A stretch of 64,000 nucleotides of DNA from positions 79,501 through 143,500 of the forward strand of contig NZ_CP100126.1 in the NCBI RefSeq assembly GCF_024168045.1, written 5' to 3'. This DNA is from Dorea longicatena. GTDB taxonomy: Bacteria; Bacillota; Clostridia; Lachnospirales; Lachnospiraceae. A program made the translations under genes and the position numbers. The notes below the pieces were generated by a model. It made no database searches and was not told the origin of the DNA. It saw only the letters and a list, made by a program, of their open reading frames with translations. Below are positions 1-8,978 of this stretch, one piece after another; position 1 is the first letter of the stretch, and each line of letters begins with the position of its first letter.

Positions 1-174
1 AAATTAATTTTATACATAATATACCATCCTTTATGTTCATTTTGGTAAAAATATCATCATAAAAACTACATGTTCTTCATATTATTATAAACATATATCA
101 AAAAAAATCCAACCCGTAAGTTTTTGTAATAATTTAACAAAAAGATTGCGGAAATGTTTGAAAAATTGTAAAAA

Positions 175-202
175 TTGTTAGCAACATGGGAGGAAGTATG
201 AT
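175..202 (+). promoter_or_regulatory. Probable promoter of glgCD
   Basis: TTGTTA at 175-180 and TATGAT at 197-202 are 16 bases apart; an overlapping TATAAT lies at 202-207. It sits 40 bases before glgC in an AT-rich stretch. The rest of 1-174 is AT-rich DNA in which I see no gene. Confidence 0.4.
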
Positions 203-241
203 ATAATAAAAAAAGCAAGACTACTGAGAAGGGGTGATGAC

Positions 242-1516
242 ATGAGGAAAAAGGAAATGATAGCAATGTTGCTGGCAGGAGGACAAGGCAGCAGACTTGG
301 AGTTCTCACAGCAAAAGTTGCAAAGCCTGCCGTTGCATTTGGTGGTAAGTACCGCATTATTGACTTTCCACTCAGCAACTGCATTAATTCGGGAATCGAT
401 ACGGTAGGTGTATTGACACAGTACCAGCCATTAAGGTTGAATGCACATATAGGGATTGGTATTCCATGGGATCTTGACAGGAATTACGGAGGCGTAACAG
501 TGCTTCCGCCATATGAGAGAAGTGGAAGCAGTGAATGGTACTCCGGAACTGCGAATGCGATCTATCAGAACCTGGATTATATGGAGCAGTTTGATCCGGA
601 TTATGTTCTGATCTTATCGGGAGATCATATTTATAAGATGGATTATGAGGTGATGCTGGATTATCATAAGGCACATAATGCCGATGTAACGATTGCGACA
701 ATGCCTGTACCGATGGAAGAGGCGAGCCGTTTTGGAATCGTTATCGCAGACGAGGATGGAAGAATTCAGGAGTTCCAGGAAAAGCCGGCAGAGCCGAAGA
801 GTAACCTGGCATCCATGGGAATTTACATTTTCTCATGGAAAGCGTTGAAAGAAGCGCTTGAGACATTGAAGGACGAGCCGGGATGTGATTTTGGAAAACA
901 TATCATTCCGTATTGTCACAATAAAGGCGAGAGATTATTTGCATATGAATATAACGGATATTGGAAAGATGTAGGAACATTGGGATCATATTGGGAGGCC
1001 AATATGGAACTGATCGATATTATTCCGGAATTTAATTTGTATGAAGAATTCTGGAAGATATATACCAACAGTGAGATCCTGCCGCCACAGTATATTTCCG
1101 CACAGTCTGTGATAGAAAGAAGCATTATCTGTAACGGGGCAGAAGTGTATGGAGAGGTACATAACAGTATTATAGGATCCGGCGTTATTATAGGAGAAGG
1201 TTCTGTTATCAAGGATTCTATTATTATGAAAGACGCCAGAATTGGAAAGAATTGCGTGGTAGATAAGGCGATCATTGCTGAAAATTGTGTTGTCGGAGAT
1301 AATGTTACATTTGGTATCGGAAGCGATGTGCCGAACAAATTAAAACCGGCGATCTATTCCTTTGGACTGGTTGCTGTGGGTGAAAAATCCGTGATACCGG
1401 ATGGCGTACAGATTGGAAAGAATACTGCTGTCAGTGGCGTAACATCCAAAGAAGATTACCCGGATGGAGTACTGGAAAGTGGCGAAACATTGATAAAGGC
1501 AGGTGGACAGGCATGA
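242..1516 (+). CDS. glgC: Glucose-1-phosphate adenylyltransferase, catalytic subunit
   Basis: Makes ADP-glucose from ATP and glucose-1-phosphate, the committed step of glycogen synthesis in the cytoplasm. The 424-residue product has the N-terminal nucleotidyltransferase signature LAGGQGSRL followed by the [15 protein letters not shown] sugar-phosphate loop, the [11 protein letters not shown] motif near residue 125, and a C-terminal left-handed beta-helix of hexapeptide-like repeats (about 290-400). The ATG is preceded by GAAGGGGTGATG. The stop overlaps the glgD start by four bases, so the two are translationally coupled and probably form a mixed oligomer. Confidence 0.95.
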   Translation: MRKKEMIAMLLAGGQGSRLGVLTAKVAKPAVAFGGKYRIIDFPLSNCINSGIDTVGVLTQYQPLRLNAHIGIGIPWDLDRNYGGVTVLPPYERSGSSEWYSGTANAIYQNLDYMEQFDPDYVLILSGDHIYKMDYEVMLDYHKAHNADVTIATMPVPMEEASRFGIVIADEDGRIQEFQEKPAEPKSNLASMGIYIFSWKALKEALETLKDEPGCDFGKHIIPYCHNKGERLFAYEYNGYWKDVGTLGSYWEANMELIDIIPEFNLYEEFWKIYTNSEILPPQYISAQSVIERSIICNGAEVYGEVHNSIIGSGVIIGEGSVIKDSIIMKDARIGKNCVVDKAIIAENCVVGDNVTFGIGSDVPNKLKPAIYSFGLVAVGEKSVIPDGVQIGKNTAVSGVTSKEDYPDGVLESGETLIKAGGQA

Positions 1517-2631
1517 GAGCAGTTGGAATTATTTTAGCAGGTGGTAACAGCAACAAGATGCGTGAACTGACACATAAGAGAGCAGTAGCGGCGATGCCGA
1601 TCGCAGGAAGCTACAGAGCAATTGACTTTGCGCTCAGCAATATGTCAAACTCTCACATTCAGAAGGTGGCAGTTCTGACGCAGTACAATGCACGTTCACT
1701 GAATGAACATCTGAATTCCTCAAAATGGTGGGATTTCGGAAGAAAACAAGGGGGGCTTTATGTATTTACCCCGACGATCACAGCGGAGAACGGATACTGG
1801 TATCGCGGAACGGCAGATGCGATATACCAGAATCTGGATTTCTTAAAACGTTGTCATGAACCTTATGTTATTATTACATCAGGTGATGCAGTATATAAGA
1901 TGGATTATAACAAAGTGCTGGAATATCATATTGCAAAGAAAGCAGATATTACAGTTGTTTGTAAAGAACTTGGTCCGAACGAAGATGCGAGCCGTTTCGG
2001 AACAATCAAAATGAATGATTCTATGCGCATTGAAGAATTCGAAGAGAAGCCGATGGTGGCACAGTCACAGATTGTATCAACGGGTATCTATGTAATCAGA
2101 AGACGCCAGCTGATCGATCTGATCGAACGTTGCGCAGAAGATGACAGACATGATTTTGTGACCGATATTCTCATCAGGTATAAGAATCTGAAGAAAATCT
2201 ACGGTTATAAAATAAAAGATTACTGGAGCAACATTTCAACAGTGGATGCATATTATCAGACAAATATGGATTTCCTGAAGCCAGAAGTACGGGAGTATTT
2301 CTTCCGGACACAGCCGAGCATCTATTCCAAGGTCAGTGATCTGCCGCCGGCAAAGTATAATCCGGGAGCTATGGTTAAGAACAGTCTTGTGGCAAGCGGA
2401 AGCATTATTAATGGAACAGTCGAGAATTCGATTCTTTTCAAGAAGACATTCGTGGGGAACAACTGTGTCATTAAGAATTCCATTATTTTGAATGATGTCT
2501 ATCTCGGAGATAATGTATATATTGAGAATTGCATTGTGGAAAGCAGAGATACGATTCGGGCAAATACACGTTATGTTGGTGAAAATGGTGTGAGAGTAGT
2601 CGTAGAAAAAAATGAGAGGTATGCACTTTAA
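1513..2631 (+). CDS. glgD: GlgD, ADP-glucose pyrophosphorylase regulatory subunit
   Basis: Paralogue of GlgC that in Firmicutes partners with it and raises its activity. The fold is the same (372 residues, C-terminal beta-helix). The nucleotide loop has changed to LAGGNSNKM, which loses the G-x-x-R-L core, and the catalytic [11 protein letters not shown] of GlgC is [11 protein letters not shown] here. It is therefore expected to be poorly active or inactive alone. It overlaps glgC (ATGA) and is followed after 40 bases by spoVG. Confidence 0.92.
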   Translation: MRAVGIILAGGNSNKMRELTHKRAVAAMPIAGSYRAIDFALSNMSNSHIQKVAVLTQYNARSLNEHLNSSKWWDFGRKQGGLYVFTPTITAENGYWYRGTADAIYQNLDFLKRCHEPYVIITSGDAVYKMDYNKVLEYHIAKKADITVVCKELGPNEDASRFGTIKMNDSMRIEEFEEKPMVAQSQIVSTGIYVIRRRQLIDLIERCAEDDRHDFVTDILIRYKNLKKIYGYKIKDYWSNISTVDAYYQTNMDFLKPEVREYFFRTQPSIYSKVSDLPPAKYNPGAMVKNSLVASGSIINGTVENSILFKKTFVGNNCVIKNSIILNDVYLGDNVYIENCIVESRDTIRANTRYVGENGVRVVVEKNERYAL

Positions 2632-2671
2632 GAGAAAATGGTGCAAAGGCTAGAAGAAAGGGGCTAGAAAA

Positions 2672-2947
2672 ATGCAGATTACAGATGTACGCGTGCGTAA
2701 AGTAGCAAAGGAGGGCAAGCTGAAAGCTGTCGTTTCCATTACCATGGATGAGGAATTTGTGGTACATGACATTAAGGTGATTGAAGGAGAGAAGGGACTC
2801 TTTATTGCAATGCCTAGCAAGAAAGCTGTGGATGGGGAATATAGAGATATTGCACATCCGATCAATTCAAGAACAAGAGAGCGCATTCAGAATTTTATCC
2901 TTGAGAAATATGAAGAAGCACTGGCAGAGGATGCAGCAGAAGCATAG
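2672..2947 (+). CDS. spoVG: SpoVG, RNA/DNA-binding regulator
   Basis: A 91-residue protein starting [11 protein letters not shown], the hallmark SpoVG N-terminus, with the conserved core [16 protein letters not shown] and the [14 protein letters not shown] motif. SpoVG proteins bind nucleic acid and affect septation, cortex formation and virulence genes in different Firmicutes. The RBS AGAAAGGGGC lies before the ATG. The gene is 40 bases behind glgD and may be co-transcribed with it; a hairpin terminator follows. Confidence 0.95.
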   Translation: MQITDVRVRKVAKEGKLKAVVSITMDEEFVVHDIKVIEGEKGLFIAMPSKKAVDGEYRDIAHPINSRTRERIQNFILEKYEEALAEDAAEA

Positions 2948-2964
2948 ATGGTATATGTATCGGC

Positions 2965-2999
2965 GAAAAAAAGGAGCAGGAATTTCCTGTTCCTTTTTC
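2965..2999. terminator. Bidirectional terminator between spoVG and the pseudouridine synthase
   Basis: An inverted repeat built on AAAAAGGAGCAGGAAA with its complement, ending in a T run on the plus strand and an A run at its start. It can therefore serve both converging genes. Confidence 0.75.
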
Positions 3000-3007
3000 A
3001 ATAGTCA

Positions 3008-3706
3008 TTATTCTGGATCATCTTCCAGTTGAAAATGCATCGCTTTGTGTGTGACCGGATGCTGGAAATCCAGCTTATAAGCACACAGCCGGATCGTCTG
3101 CCAGCCTTTTGTACCAGCAAGAGTCGGGTTATATTTTGTATCTCCAACAATCGGACAACCGACAGATGCGAGTTGTACACGGATCTGATGATGGCGGCCG
3201 GTATCCAGATGGATTTCCAGCTCAGTTCCGTGGAAAGCAGCAGGTGCGGTAAACAGCCAGTCCGTAACAGGAACTGTATCATAATGCAGCCGTGCAATTT
3301 TTGATCCGTTTTCCTTCGCAGAACAGATACGGGAAGTGTTTGTTCTGGCATCTTTGACCATATAATTCTCAAGTGTTCCTTCTTTTGTTGAAGGTGTATT
3401 GGCAACGAGTGCCCGGTAATATTTCCCGAATCCCTGATTCTGTAATTGTTTATTCAGATCTTTTGCAGCAGCCGGAGTCTTAGCAAAGACAAGGATTCCG
3501 GCGACCGGCTGGTCCAGTCTGTGGATGACGGCAAGGTAAGGCTCAGCTGAGCCGGGGTTCCTGGAACCACTGGATTTCGCCAGATGGTTTTTAATCAGGC
3601 TGACCATGTCCGGGTAACGGATGCTTTTGCTCTGGGTTGCGATGCCGTGTGGCTTGACACAGACTAAAATGTGCGGGTCTTCATATAATATATTTAAAGT
3701 AGTCAT
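3008..3706 (-). CDS. RluA-family pseudouridine synthase
   Basis: Isomerises uridine to pseudouridine in rRNA or tRNA. The 232-residue protein has the family's catalytic motif HRLDQPVAGILVFAKT with the active Asp, and the C-terminal HQIRVQLASVGCPIVGD block. There is no N-terminal S4 domain, as in short RluA/TruC-like members. I start it at 3706 because MTTLNILYEDPHILV is the usual N-terminus and an AAAGGAG RBS (plus-strand 3711-3719) fits. The frame is open further upstream, but that extension lacks family similarity. The exact RNA target cannot be told. Confidence 0.88.
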   Translation of the reverse strand: MTTLNILYEDPHILVCVKPHGIATQSKSIRYPDMVSLIKNHLAKSSGSRNPGSAEPYLAVIHRLDQPVAGILVFAKTPAAAKDLNKQLQNQGFGKYYRALVANTPSTKEGTLENYMVKDARTNTSRICSAKENGSKIARLHYDTVPVTDWLFTAPAAFHGTELEIHLDTGRHHQIRVQLASVGCPIVGDTKYNPTLAGTKGWQTIRLCAYKLDFQHPVTHKAMHFQLEDDPE

Positions 3707-3838
3707 ATACTTCTCCTTTGTTAAAACAAATGTTATACTTATTAAATCATGGAGGGGAAAAAACTGCAAGAAGCAGAGAAGAAAAAGAGGCGTCATATGA
3801 CAGGGAAACAATCGGAAAGTAGAATGAAAAATATAATA

Positions 3839-3870
3839 TAAGACGGATGCCGTAACCGACATCCGTCTTA
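3839..3870 (-). terminator. Hairpin downstream of the MFS gene
   Basis: Arms TAAGACGGATG and CATCCGTCTTA enclose a short loop about 30 bases past the MFS stop codon on the minus strand. The T tract is weak, so termination strength is uncertain. Confidence 0.5.
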
Positions 3871-3901
3871 AGAGATTTATGAAAATGATATGGGCACTTG
3901 T

Positions 3902-5137
3902 CTATTCTTCAATGGACTTAGGATTCTTTTTGATGATCACGTTCAGCAGAACTACCATTACGATACAAAGTACAGCAGCAACAGCAGCGTAGATCCATGT
4001 CATGTTGAATCCTGTTCTTCCATAGCTGTCCATCCAGCTTCCAACTAATGTGTACATGAATACATCTGGAAGATATCCGATTGCAGATGTGATACCTGAT
4101 ACACGTCCGCTTAATTCAATTGGAATACCTGCATCATCCTGAATTGCGAAGTACTGACTTCTTACGGCATAGATAAATACCAGTCCGATGAAGAAGTTTG
4201 CAATAACAACAGCGAGTGCGGATGTATTTCCTGGGATGAAGACATAAGCTACGAAAGAAACAGCAAGTCCGACACATCCTATGGCAATAACTTTCCCGCG
4301 TGAGAATTTATCAGCAAGGAATCCACCAATGATTCCGCCTGCGCCCTGAAGCAGGTAACGTACACCACCAAGAGTAGCAGCTGTAGCAGCAGTCATTCCG
4401 AAGAAACGCTGTGCAAATGTTGTAACATAACCAATTAATCCATATACACTGTAAGCGGTAAAGATGATACCGATCAGAACCCATACTCTAGGGATCAGTA
4501 AGCATTTGAACATACCTTTTGTTACAGTTGCGATAGACTCTGTCTTTTCTGATTTGGTATCTTCGATTACGATGTAGTGAAGAATACCAAGAACGATCAG
4601 TGTACCGGCACAGGTACGGATTGCAGCTGCGGCACCGGCAACTTCGTTTGTATAATGAGCAAATGCAGCAGACATTACAAATACAACCAATGCGTTGATA
4701 ACTCCACGTAAGCCTTCCTGCAGACCAAACAGACGTCCCTGTTCACTGCTGTCACCAAGCAAACGTGTTGCTTTGATACAAGCTGACCAGTATGTAATAA
4801 CAGTAGATACACCCATTAATACGAAGATCAGGCGGCTGATGTTATATCCCGGGAAGGTTGAGAACCATAATCCAAGGATACCAGTTGCAATGAATGAAAA
4901 TGCAAGCAGCTTACGTGCAGAGAATTTATCTGCAACAATACCACCGACAAAGTAAGAGAAAGTTGCCATTGTTGCATATCCGGATGATAACATACCCATC
5001 TGAGCGTCTGTCAGATTCATTGCATTCTGAATAGGTACATAAAATGTCTCACGAATATAAGGAAGCTGGAAGATAATTCCGGCTCCGGCCGCCAGAAGTA
5101 ACAGCGTGCCGTATTTTTTAATAAAAGATTTGTTCAT
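3902..5137 (-). CDS. MFS transporter, antiterminator-controlled
   Basis: A 411-residue permease with about 12 hydrophobic segments and the MFS loop signatures GGIVADKFSARK (between segments 2 and 3) and GGFLADKFSRGK (in the second half). The pattern resembles the YihN/organophosphate-transporter side of the superfamily, but the substrate is not evident. Start at ATG 5137 (MNKSFIKKYG) is supported by a GGAGG RBS just upstream; longer extensions cross the leader. Its leader carries the same antiterminator/terminator element found before the oxidase-ETF operon and the SDR operon, so it probably transports a substrate or product of that pathway. Confidence 0.85.
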   Translation of the reverse strand: MNKSFIKKYGTLLLLAAGAGIIFQLPYIRETFYVPIQNAMNLTDAQMGMLSSGYATMATFSYFVGGIVADKFSARKLLAFSFIATGILGLWFSTFPGYNISRLIFVLMGVSTVITYWSACIKATRLLGDSSEQGRLFGLQEGLRGVINALVVFVMSAAFAHYTNEVAGAAAAIRTCAGTLIVLGILHYIVIEDTKSEKTESIATVTKGMFKCLLIPRVWVLIGIIFTAYSVYGLIGYVTTFAQRFFGMTAATAATLGGVRYLLQGAGGIIGGFLADKFSRGKVIAIGCVGLAVSFVAYVFIPGNTSALAVVIANFFIGLVFIYAVRSQYFAIQDDAGIPIELSGRVSGITSAIGYLPDVFMYTLVGSWMDSYGRTGFNMTWIYAAVAAVLCIVMVVLLNVIIKKNPKSIEE

Positions 5138-5283
5138 GTTTTTCCTCCATATAAATAGCATTATGACATATGTTATAACGTGCGTATCTTCTGTTATAAT
5201 CTTTCTGTTTATACATCTTATATAACGATCAGACATAACACAATATGATGCTGCAGTCATCATATGATATAGAATGTCATATA

Positions 5284-5340
5284 ACAAAAAAAGAGAAAAG
5301 TAATGCCCGGAGGCGTTACTTCTCTCATACTCTTGTAACT
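5284..5340 (-). promoter_or_regulatory. Antitermination leader of the MFS gene (element copy A)
   Basis: Read on the minus strand: AGTTAC begins at 5340, exactly 7 bases after the -10 hexamer. GTTAC (5339-5335) can pair with GTAAC (5319-5315). That second arm is also part of a terminator stem, AGAGAA..GTAACGCC pairing with GGCATTAC..TTCTCT, followed by a run of seven T. The two hairpins exclude each other. Same architecture as the leaders at 5487 and 15881. The proposed trans-acting factor is the GlpP-type protein at 14327. Confidence 0.75.
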
Positions 5341-5346
5341 GATTCG

Positions 5347-5375
5347 ACTATACCGTTTTTTGTATAAAAAGTCAA
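5347..5375 (-). promoter_or_regulatory. Promoter of the MFS transporter gene
   Basis: Minus strand TTGACT (5375-5370) and TATAGT (5352-5347) are 17 bases apart. The predicted start falls at about 5340, at the first base of the leader element. It is divergent from the promoter at 5451. Confidence 0.7.
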
Positions 5376-5411
5376 TTAAAAATAAGAAAAAAATAATAAA
5401 ACGTACAATAT

Positions 5412-5428
5412 GCACGAAAATGACGTGC
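5412..5428. promoter_or_regulatory. Small palindrome between the divergent promoters
   Basis: GCACG and CGTGC are separated by 7 bases, between the back-to-back -35 boxes at 5375 and 5451. It could be a shared activator or repressor site; no family can be assigned. The rest of the interval is AT-rich. Confidence 0.3.
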
Positions 5429-5450
5429 CAAAAACATAAATACTGCACAA

Positions 5451-5480
5451 TTGACAATCCGATACTCAAGGCATTATACT
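5451..5480 (+). promoter_or_regulatory. Promoter of the oxidase-ETF operon
   Basis: TTGACA (5451-5456) and TATACT (5475-5480), spacer 18. The leader element begins 7 bases after the -10. Confidence 0.75.
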
Positions 5481-5486
5481 AAAACC

Positions 5487-5565
5487 AGTTACCGAAGAGA
5501 TTTTAAGAGAAAAGTAACCTGAGAGACAGAGTATGTCTTCTGACAGGTTTCTTTTCTCTTTTTTT
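5487..5565 (+). promoter_or_regulatory. Antitermination leader of the oxidase-ETF operon (element copy B)
   Basis: GTTAC at 5488-5492 can pair with GTAAC at 5514-5518. The latter is embedded in the ascending arm of a 17-base terminator stem (5505-5521 with 5544-5560, one mismatch), followed by T residues to 5565. The 22-base loop holds its own small hairpin. This is a classic mutually exclusive antiterminator/terminator pair at the very 5' end of the transcript. About 140 further leader bases (5566-5708) precede the first gene and hold nothing I recognise apart from its RBS. Confidence 0.8.
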
Positions 5566-5708
5566 ATTCCCAATTTTAATTTTAAAGATAGCGGAATAAC
5601 TTCTATAAGATCAGAACAGGTGCGCACAAATCTGGTTTTATAGAGGCTCATCGGTCAGAAGGAAGAAAAACATCTATATAAAGGGAAGTTTGAAAGGAGT
5701 TTTATAAA

Positions 5709-7166
5709 ATGGCAATTATTTCAAGAGAACAGATCGTAGAAGGATTAGTAAAGATTCTTGGTGAGGAACAGGTAATCACAGATGAACAGGTATTAAAAGA
5801 CAGCAGTATTGACAGATATAGAAAATATGAACAGGTATGTGAAGTATACACACAGCCAATTCCAGCAGCAGTTGTATATGTAAAGACACCGGAGCAGGTA
5901 TCAGAAGTTCTTACATTTGCAAATGACAATGAGATCAACGTTGTACCAAGAACAGGACACTCTGCAATTGAAGGCGGACTTGAGACAGCATTAAAAGATT
6001 CTGTAGTTATCGACGGATCTATGATGAACAAAGTATTAAAAGTAGATGAATATAACATGCAGGTAACATGCCAGTGTGGTGTACCGCTTCAGGATCTTGA
6101 CGATATGTTAAGAGAAAGAGGACTGACAACAGGACACTCTCCGCAGTCAAAACCACTTGCACAGATCGGTGGACTGGTAGCTACAAGAAGTATCGGACAG
6201 TTTTCTACATTATATGGTGGAATCGAAGACATGATCGTTGGTATGGAAGCAGTATTCCCGAACGGAAAGATCTGCAGAATCAAAAATGTACCAAGACGTG
6301 CAGCAGGACCGGACATCAGACACATTATCTGTGGAAATGAAGGAGCTCTCTGCTTCATCACAGAAGTTACATTAAAACTCTTCAAATGGCAGCCGGAAAA
6401 CAACCGTTACATTGGATTCAAACTGGACAATGACCAGATGAAACTTGGATTTGACTGTTTACGTGAAGTTATGGTTGCAGGATACAGACCATCATTCGCA
6501 AGACTTTATGATGCACCGGATGCTCAGCAGCACTTCAGCTCATGGCTGGAAGAAGACAAAGCAATCCTGATCTGGATGGCAGAAGGACCGGCTAACATCA
6601 CAAAAGCAATCGAAGAAGGAATCAAGGAAATGATGTACAAACATCCTGAACTTGAAGAAGTTGATCCAAAACTCATCGAGAAATGGTATAGTGGACTGAA
6701 CTGGGGACCAGAACAGATTGCACAGGAAAGAGAAGAAATCAAAGCTACACACAATATAGGTATCACAACAGAGGTATCCGGAAGCTGGGATAACATTTAT
6801 GAGATCTACAAGACAGCTTGCGACAGAATCCTTGCAGAAGTACCTGATATGACATTGATGGGCGGACATTCTTCACACAGCTACATCAACGGAACAAATA
6901 TGTATTTTGTGTATTACTACAATGTAGTCGACTGTGCGCCTGAAGAAGAGATTAATAAATACCATGACAGAATCAATCAGATTATTTGCGAACAGGTTAT
7001 TAAATACGGCGGATCCATCGTACATCATCACGGACTTGGAAAAGCAAGAGCAAAATATGCTCCACAGGAGTACGGCTCATCATACTACATGCTGAAAACA
7101 TTAAAACAGGCATTTGATCCAAATGGTATTATGAACATGGGAACACTGATTCCGTTGAGAAAATAA
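5709..7166 (+). CDS. FAD-linked oxidase of the GlcD/alkyl-DHAP-synthase superfamily
   Basis: A 485-residue flavoprotein of the PCMH (VAO) fold. An FAD-binding half covers about 40-230, with PRTGHSAIEGG and the IGGLVATRS segment. The C-terminal half has an SIVHHHGLGKARAKYAP motif and ends FDPNGIMNMGTL. The HHHG motif resembles alkyl-dihydroxyacetone-phosphate synthases more than classic D-lactate dehydrogenases. It is expected to oxidise a 2-hydroxy acid or alcohol and pass electrons to the EtfBA encoded immediately downstream. An AAAGGAG RBS precedes the ATG. Codon use (ACA, AGA, GGA, TTA rich) suggests high expression. First gene of the operon; the substrate is unknown. Confidence 0.82.
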   Translation: MAIISREQIVEGLVKILGEEQVITDEQVLKDSSIDRYRKYEQVCEVYTQPIPAAVVYVKTPEQVSEVLTFANDNEINVVPRTGHSAIEGGLETALKDSVVIDGSMMNKVLKVDEYNMQVTCQCGVPLQDLDDMLRERGLTTGHSPQSKPLAQIGGLVATRSIGQFSTLYGGIEDMIVGMEAVFPNGKICRIKNVPRRAAGPDIRHIICGNEGALCFITEVTLKLFKWQPENNRYIGFKLDNDQMKLGFDCLREVMVAGYRPSFARLYDAPDAQQHFSSWLEEDKAILIWMAEGPANITKAIEEGIKEMMYKHPELEEVDPKLIEKWYSGLNWGPEQIAQEREEIKATHNIGITTEVSGSWDNIYEIYKTACDRILAEVPDMTLMGGHSSHSYINGTNMYFVYYYNVVDCAPEEEINKYHDRINQIICEQVIKYGGSIVHHHGLGKARAKYAPQEYGSSYYMLKTLKQAFDPNGIMNMGTLIPLRK

Positions 7167-7172
7167 TGGCTT

Positions 7173-7976
7173 ATGAGAATATTAGGGTGTTTTAAAGTTG
7201 TATCAGATTATGATCTGGTGGCAGATGAAGACTGGATACCAGATGAACAGTTACATATAGATACTGGGTATGTAAAATTATTGTGGAATTGTTATGACGA
7301 AGGTGCCCTGGAGATGATGCTGAAGCTTTCTGATTTATCAGAAGGCTTCGGTGTCGTATATGAATTGAATGCATTGACGGTCGGAAAGAAAAAGCATGAA
7401 AATTTTCTGAAGATATTGTATGCACTTGGATTCGAACATGCAGCCAGGGCTGAATCGGAAGAAGACAAGGTGTTTGTGCCGGAAGAAATCGCGGGAATGA
7501 TTGCATCATATGTACAGAAGGAACAGAATCAGGATGTGATCGTCATGGGAACTGGAAGCTCGGATGGAAATAATCGGAAGACACCGTATCTGACGGCAGA
7601 AAAACTAGGGTGGCCGTGTATTACGCAGGTAGTCGGAATGGAGCCGGTAGATGAAGCGCATCTGAAAGTCATCAGTGAGACGACAGACGGAAAGCGTATC
7701 TGGACGGTCAAGACACCGTGTGTACTTGCAGTAGGAAATGCACCATGTGTATACTTAAGAGTGCCGACGTTAAAAGACAAGATGAGTCGTGGAAAACGAC
7801 CGATTGAATATGTGACAGAATTTCCAGAGGAAAAAGAAGATTCTGGAGTGGAACTCGTGGATCTGCATGTGGTAAAACACAACCGGGATGCGAAAGTAAT
7901 AGAGGGAGAGACTCCGGAAGAAAAAGCGGCTACATTTTATGAAAATTATCTGAAAGGCAGGCTGGAAGAATTATGA
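7173..7976 (+). CDS. etfB: Electron transfer flavoprotein beta subunit, divergent copy 1
   Basis: A 267-residue EtfB-like protein. Family features seen are the GALEMMLKLSD helix and a nucleotide-binding region VMGTGSSDGNNRKTPYLTAEKLG. That region departs from the usual DGDTAQVG loop present in the second copy at 10418, so its AMP or FAD site may differ. There is only a 6-base gap after the oxidase and no strong RBS, which suggests translational coupling. It overlaps etfA by ATGA. It probably forms a dedicated electron acceptor for the upstream oxidase. Confidence 0.83.
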   Translation: MRILGCFKVVSDYDLVADEDWIPDEQLHIDTGYVKLLWNCYDEGALEMMLKLSDLSEGFGVVYELNALTVGKKKHENFLKILYALGFEHAARAESEEDKVFVPEEIAGMIASYVQKEQNQDVIVMGTGSSDGNNRKTPYLTAEKLGWPCITQVVGMEPVDEAHLKVISETTDGKRIWTVKTPCVLAVGNAPCVYLRVPTLKDKMSRGKRPIEYVTEFPEEKEDSGVELVDLHVVKHNRDAKVIEGETPEEKAATFYENYLKGRLEEL

Positions 7977-8941
7977 GATATCACTTTGTATTGAATGGAT
8001 ACTTGCAGAACTGTCAGAAGTTAATGCAGGAGATGAAAGCGTTTAAGGAAATGTATCTTTCCGATGCGGAAGAAGGTATTACATATCTGTATTGCCAAAG
8101 TGAGGAGATTGCAAAGCAATTAAATGGACAGCTGACAAAGAATGTCAGTGTATTGGCGGCAGAAGAATATGTGCCGGAGACGGTATTGAAGGGGCTGGAA
8201 GAACTTGCAAAGCCGAAAGATATATATATATTTGGAAGTGATTATGCAGGAGAAGAACTTGCAGTCCGGCTGGGAGCGAGAATGGGAGGAAGCTCGCTTA
8301 CGGCGGTCAGCAGCGTCGGTATAGAGAATGGAACAGAAGATAAAATAAAAGCCGGAAAGATGGTCTACTCCAATCATATGGAAGCAGTCTTTCAGATGAA
8401 AAAAGGACCATATTGCATCAGTCTGGCAAAAGGGTTTGCAAAGATGGAACTGCATCCAGGGCAGATGCAGATTACAGAAGTTCATAACTTTAATGACAAG
8501 GATGCAACTTCTTATATTATAGAAAGAAGTTTTGTACCGGAAGATCAGGAAGAAGGTCTGGAAGAAGCAAAAGTTCTAATCGCGGCGGGCCGAGGAATCG
8601 GTAAAAAAGAACATATCGCGCTTTTGCAGGAGCTGGCAGAAAGAATCGGTGGACAGGTAGGTGTGAGCCGTCCGGCAGCAATGAATGCATGGCTTCCGAT
8701 GAATCATTTGATTGGTGTGTCGGGAGCAATGACCAATCCGGAAGTGTGTATCGCAGTTGGTGCATCGGGTGCAGCTGCATTTTATGCAGGAATTGAAAAG
8801 AGTAAGTTTATAGTGGCAGTTAATACAGATGAAAAGGCGCCAATTATGAAAAATGCCGATGTGGTGGTCGTAGAAGATTTTAAGCCATTCATCGAGGCAT
8901 TAAATAAAATATTAGAAAAACATAAGATCAGAGAAGTATAA
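7973..8941 (+). CDS. etfA: Electron transfer flavoprotein alpha subunit, copy 1
   Basis: A 322-residue EtfA-like protein. The C-terminal FAD domain has AAGRGIGKKEHIALLQELA, then GVSRPAAMNAW and LIGVSGAMTNPEVCIAVGASG. The canonical ETF motif QIGQTG is altered to LIGVSG and the late VGD motif is missing (DVVVVEDFKPFIEAL), so FAD contacts are unusual. The start codon overlaps the etfB stop. It closes the first oxidase-ETF module; a 37-base gap with a GGAGG RBS leads to the second. Confidence 0.83.
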   Translation: MRYHFVLNGYLQNCQKLMQEMKAFKEMYLSDAEEGITYLYCQSEEIAKQLNGQLTKNVSVLAAEEYVPETVLKGLEELAKPKDIYIFGSDYAGEELAVRLGARMGGSSLTAVSSVGIENGTEDKIKAGKMVYSNHMEAVFQMKKGPYCISLAKGFAKMELHPGQMQITEVHNFNDKDATSYIIERSFVPEDQEEGLEEAKVLIAAGRGIGKKEHIALLQELAERIGGQVGVSRPAAMNAWLPMNHLIGVSGAMTNPEVCIAVGASGAAAFYAGIEKSKFIVAVNTDEKAPIMKNADVVVVEDFKPFIEALNKILEKHKIREV

Positions 8942-8978
8942 ATTTAAGGATACAAGAAAACGTAAGGAGGCGGAAAAT

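Noticed and set aside
3707..3862. Extended N-terminus of the RluA-family protein
   Set aside because: The extra 52 residues are hydrophobic and unlike the family; ATG 3706 has a good RBS.
5138..5287. Extended N-terminus of the MFS protein
   Set aside because: It would start at the T tract of the attenuator and lacks an RBS; ATG 5137 has GGAGG upstream.
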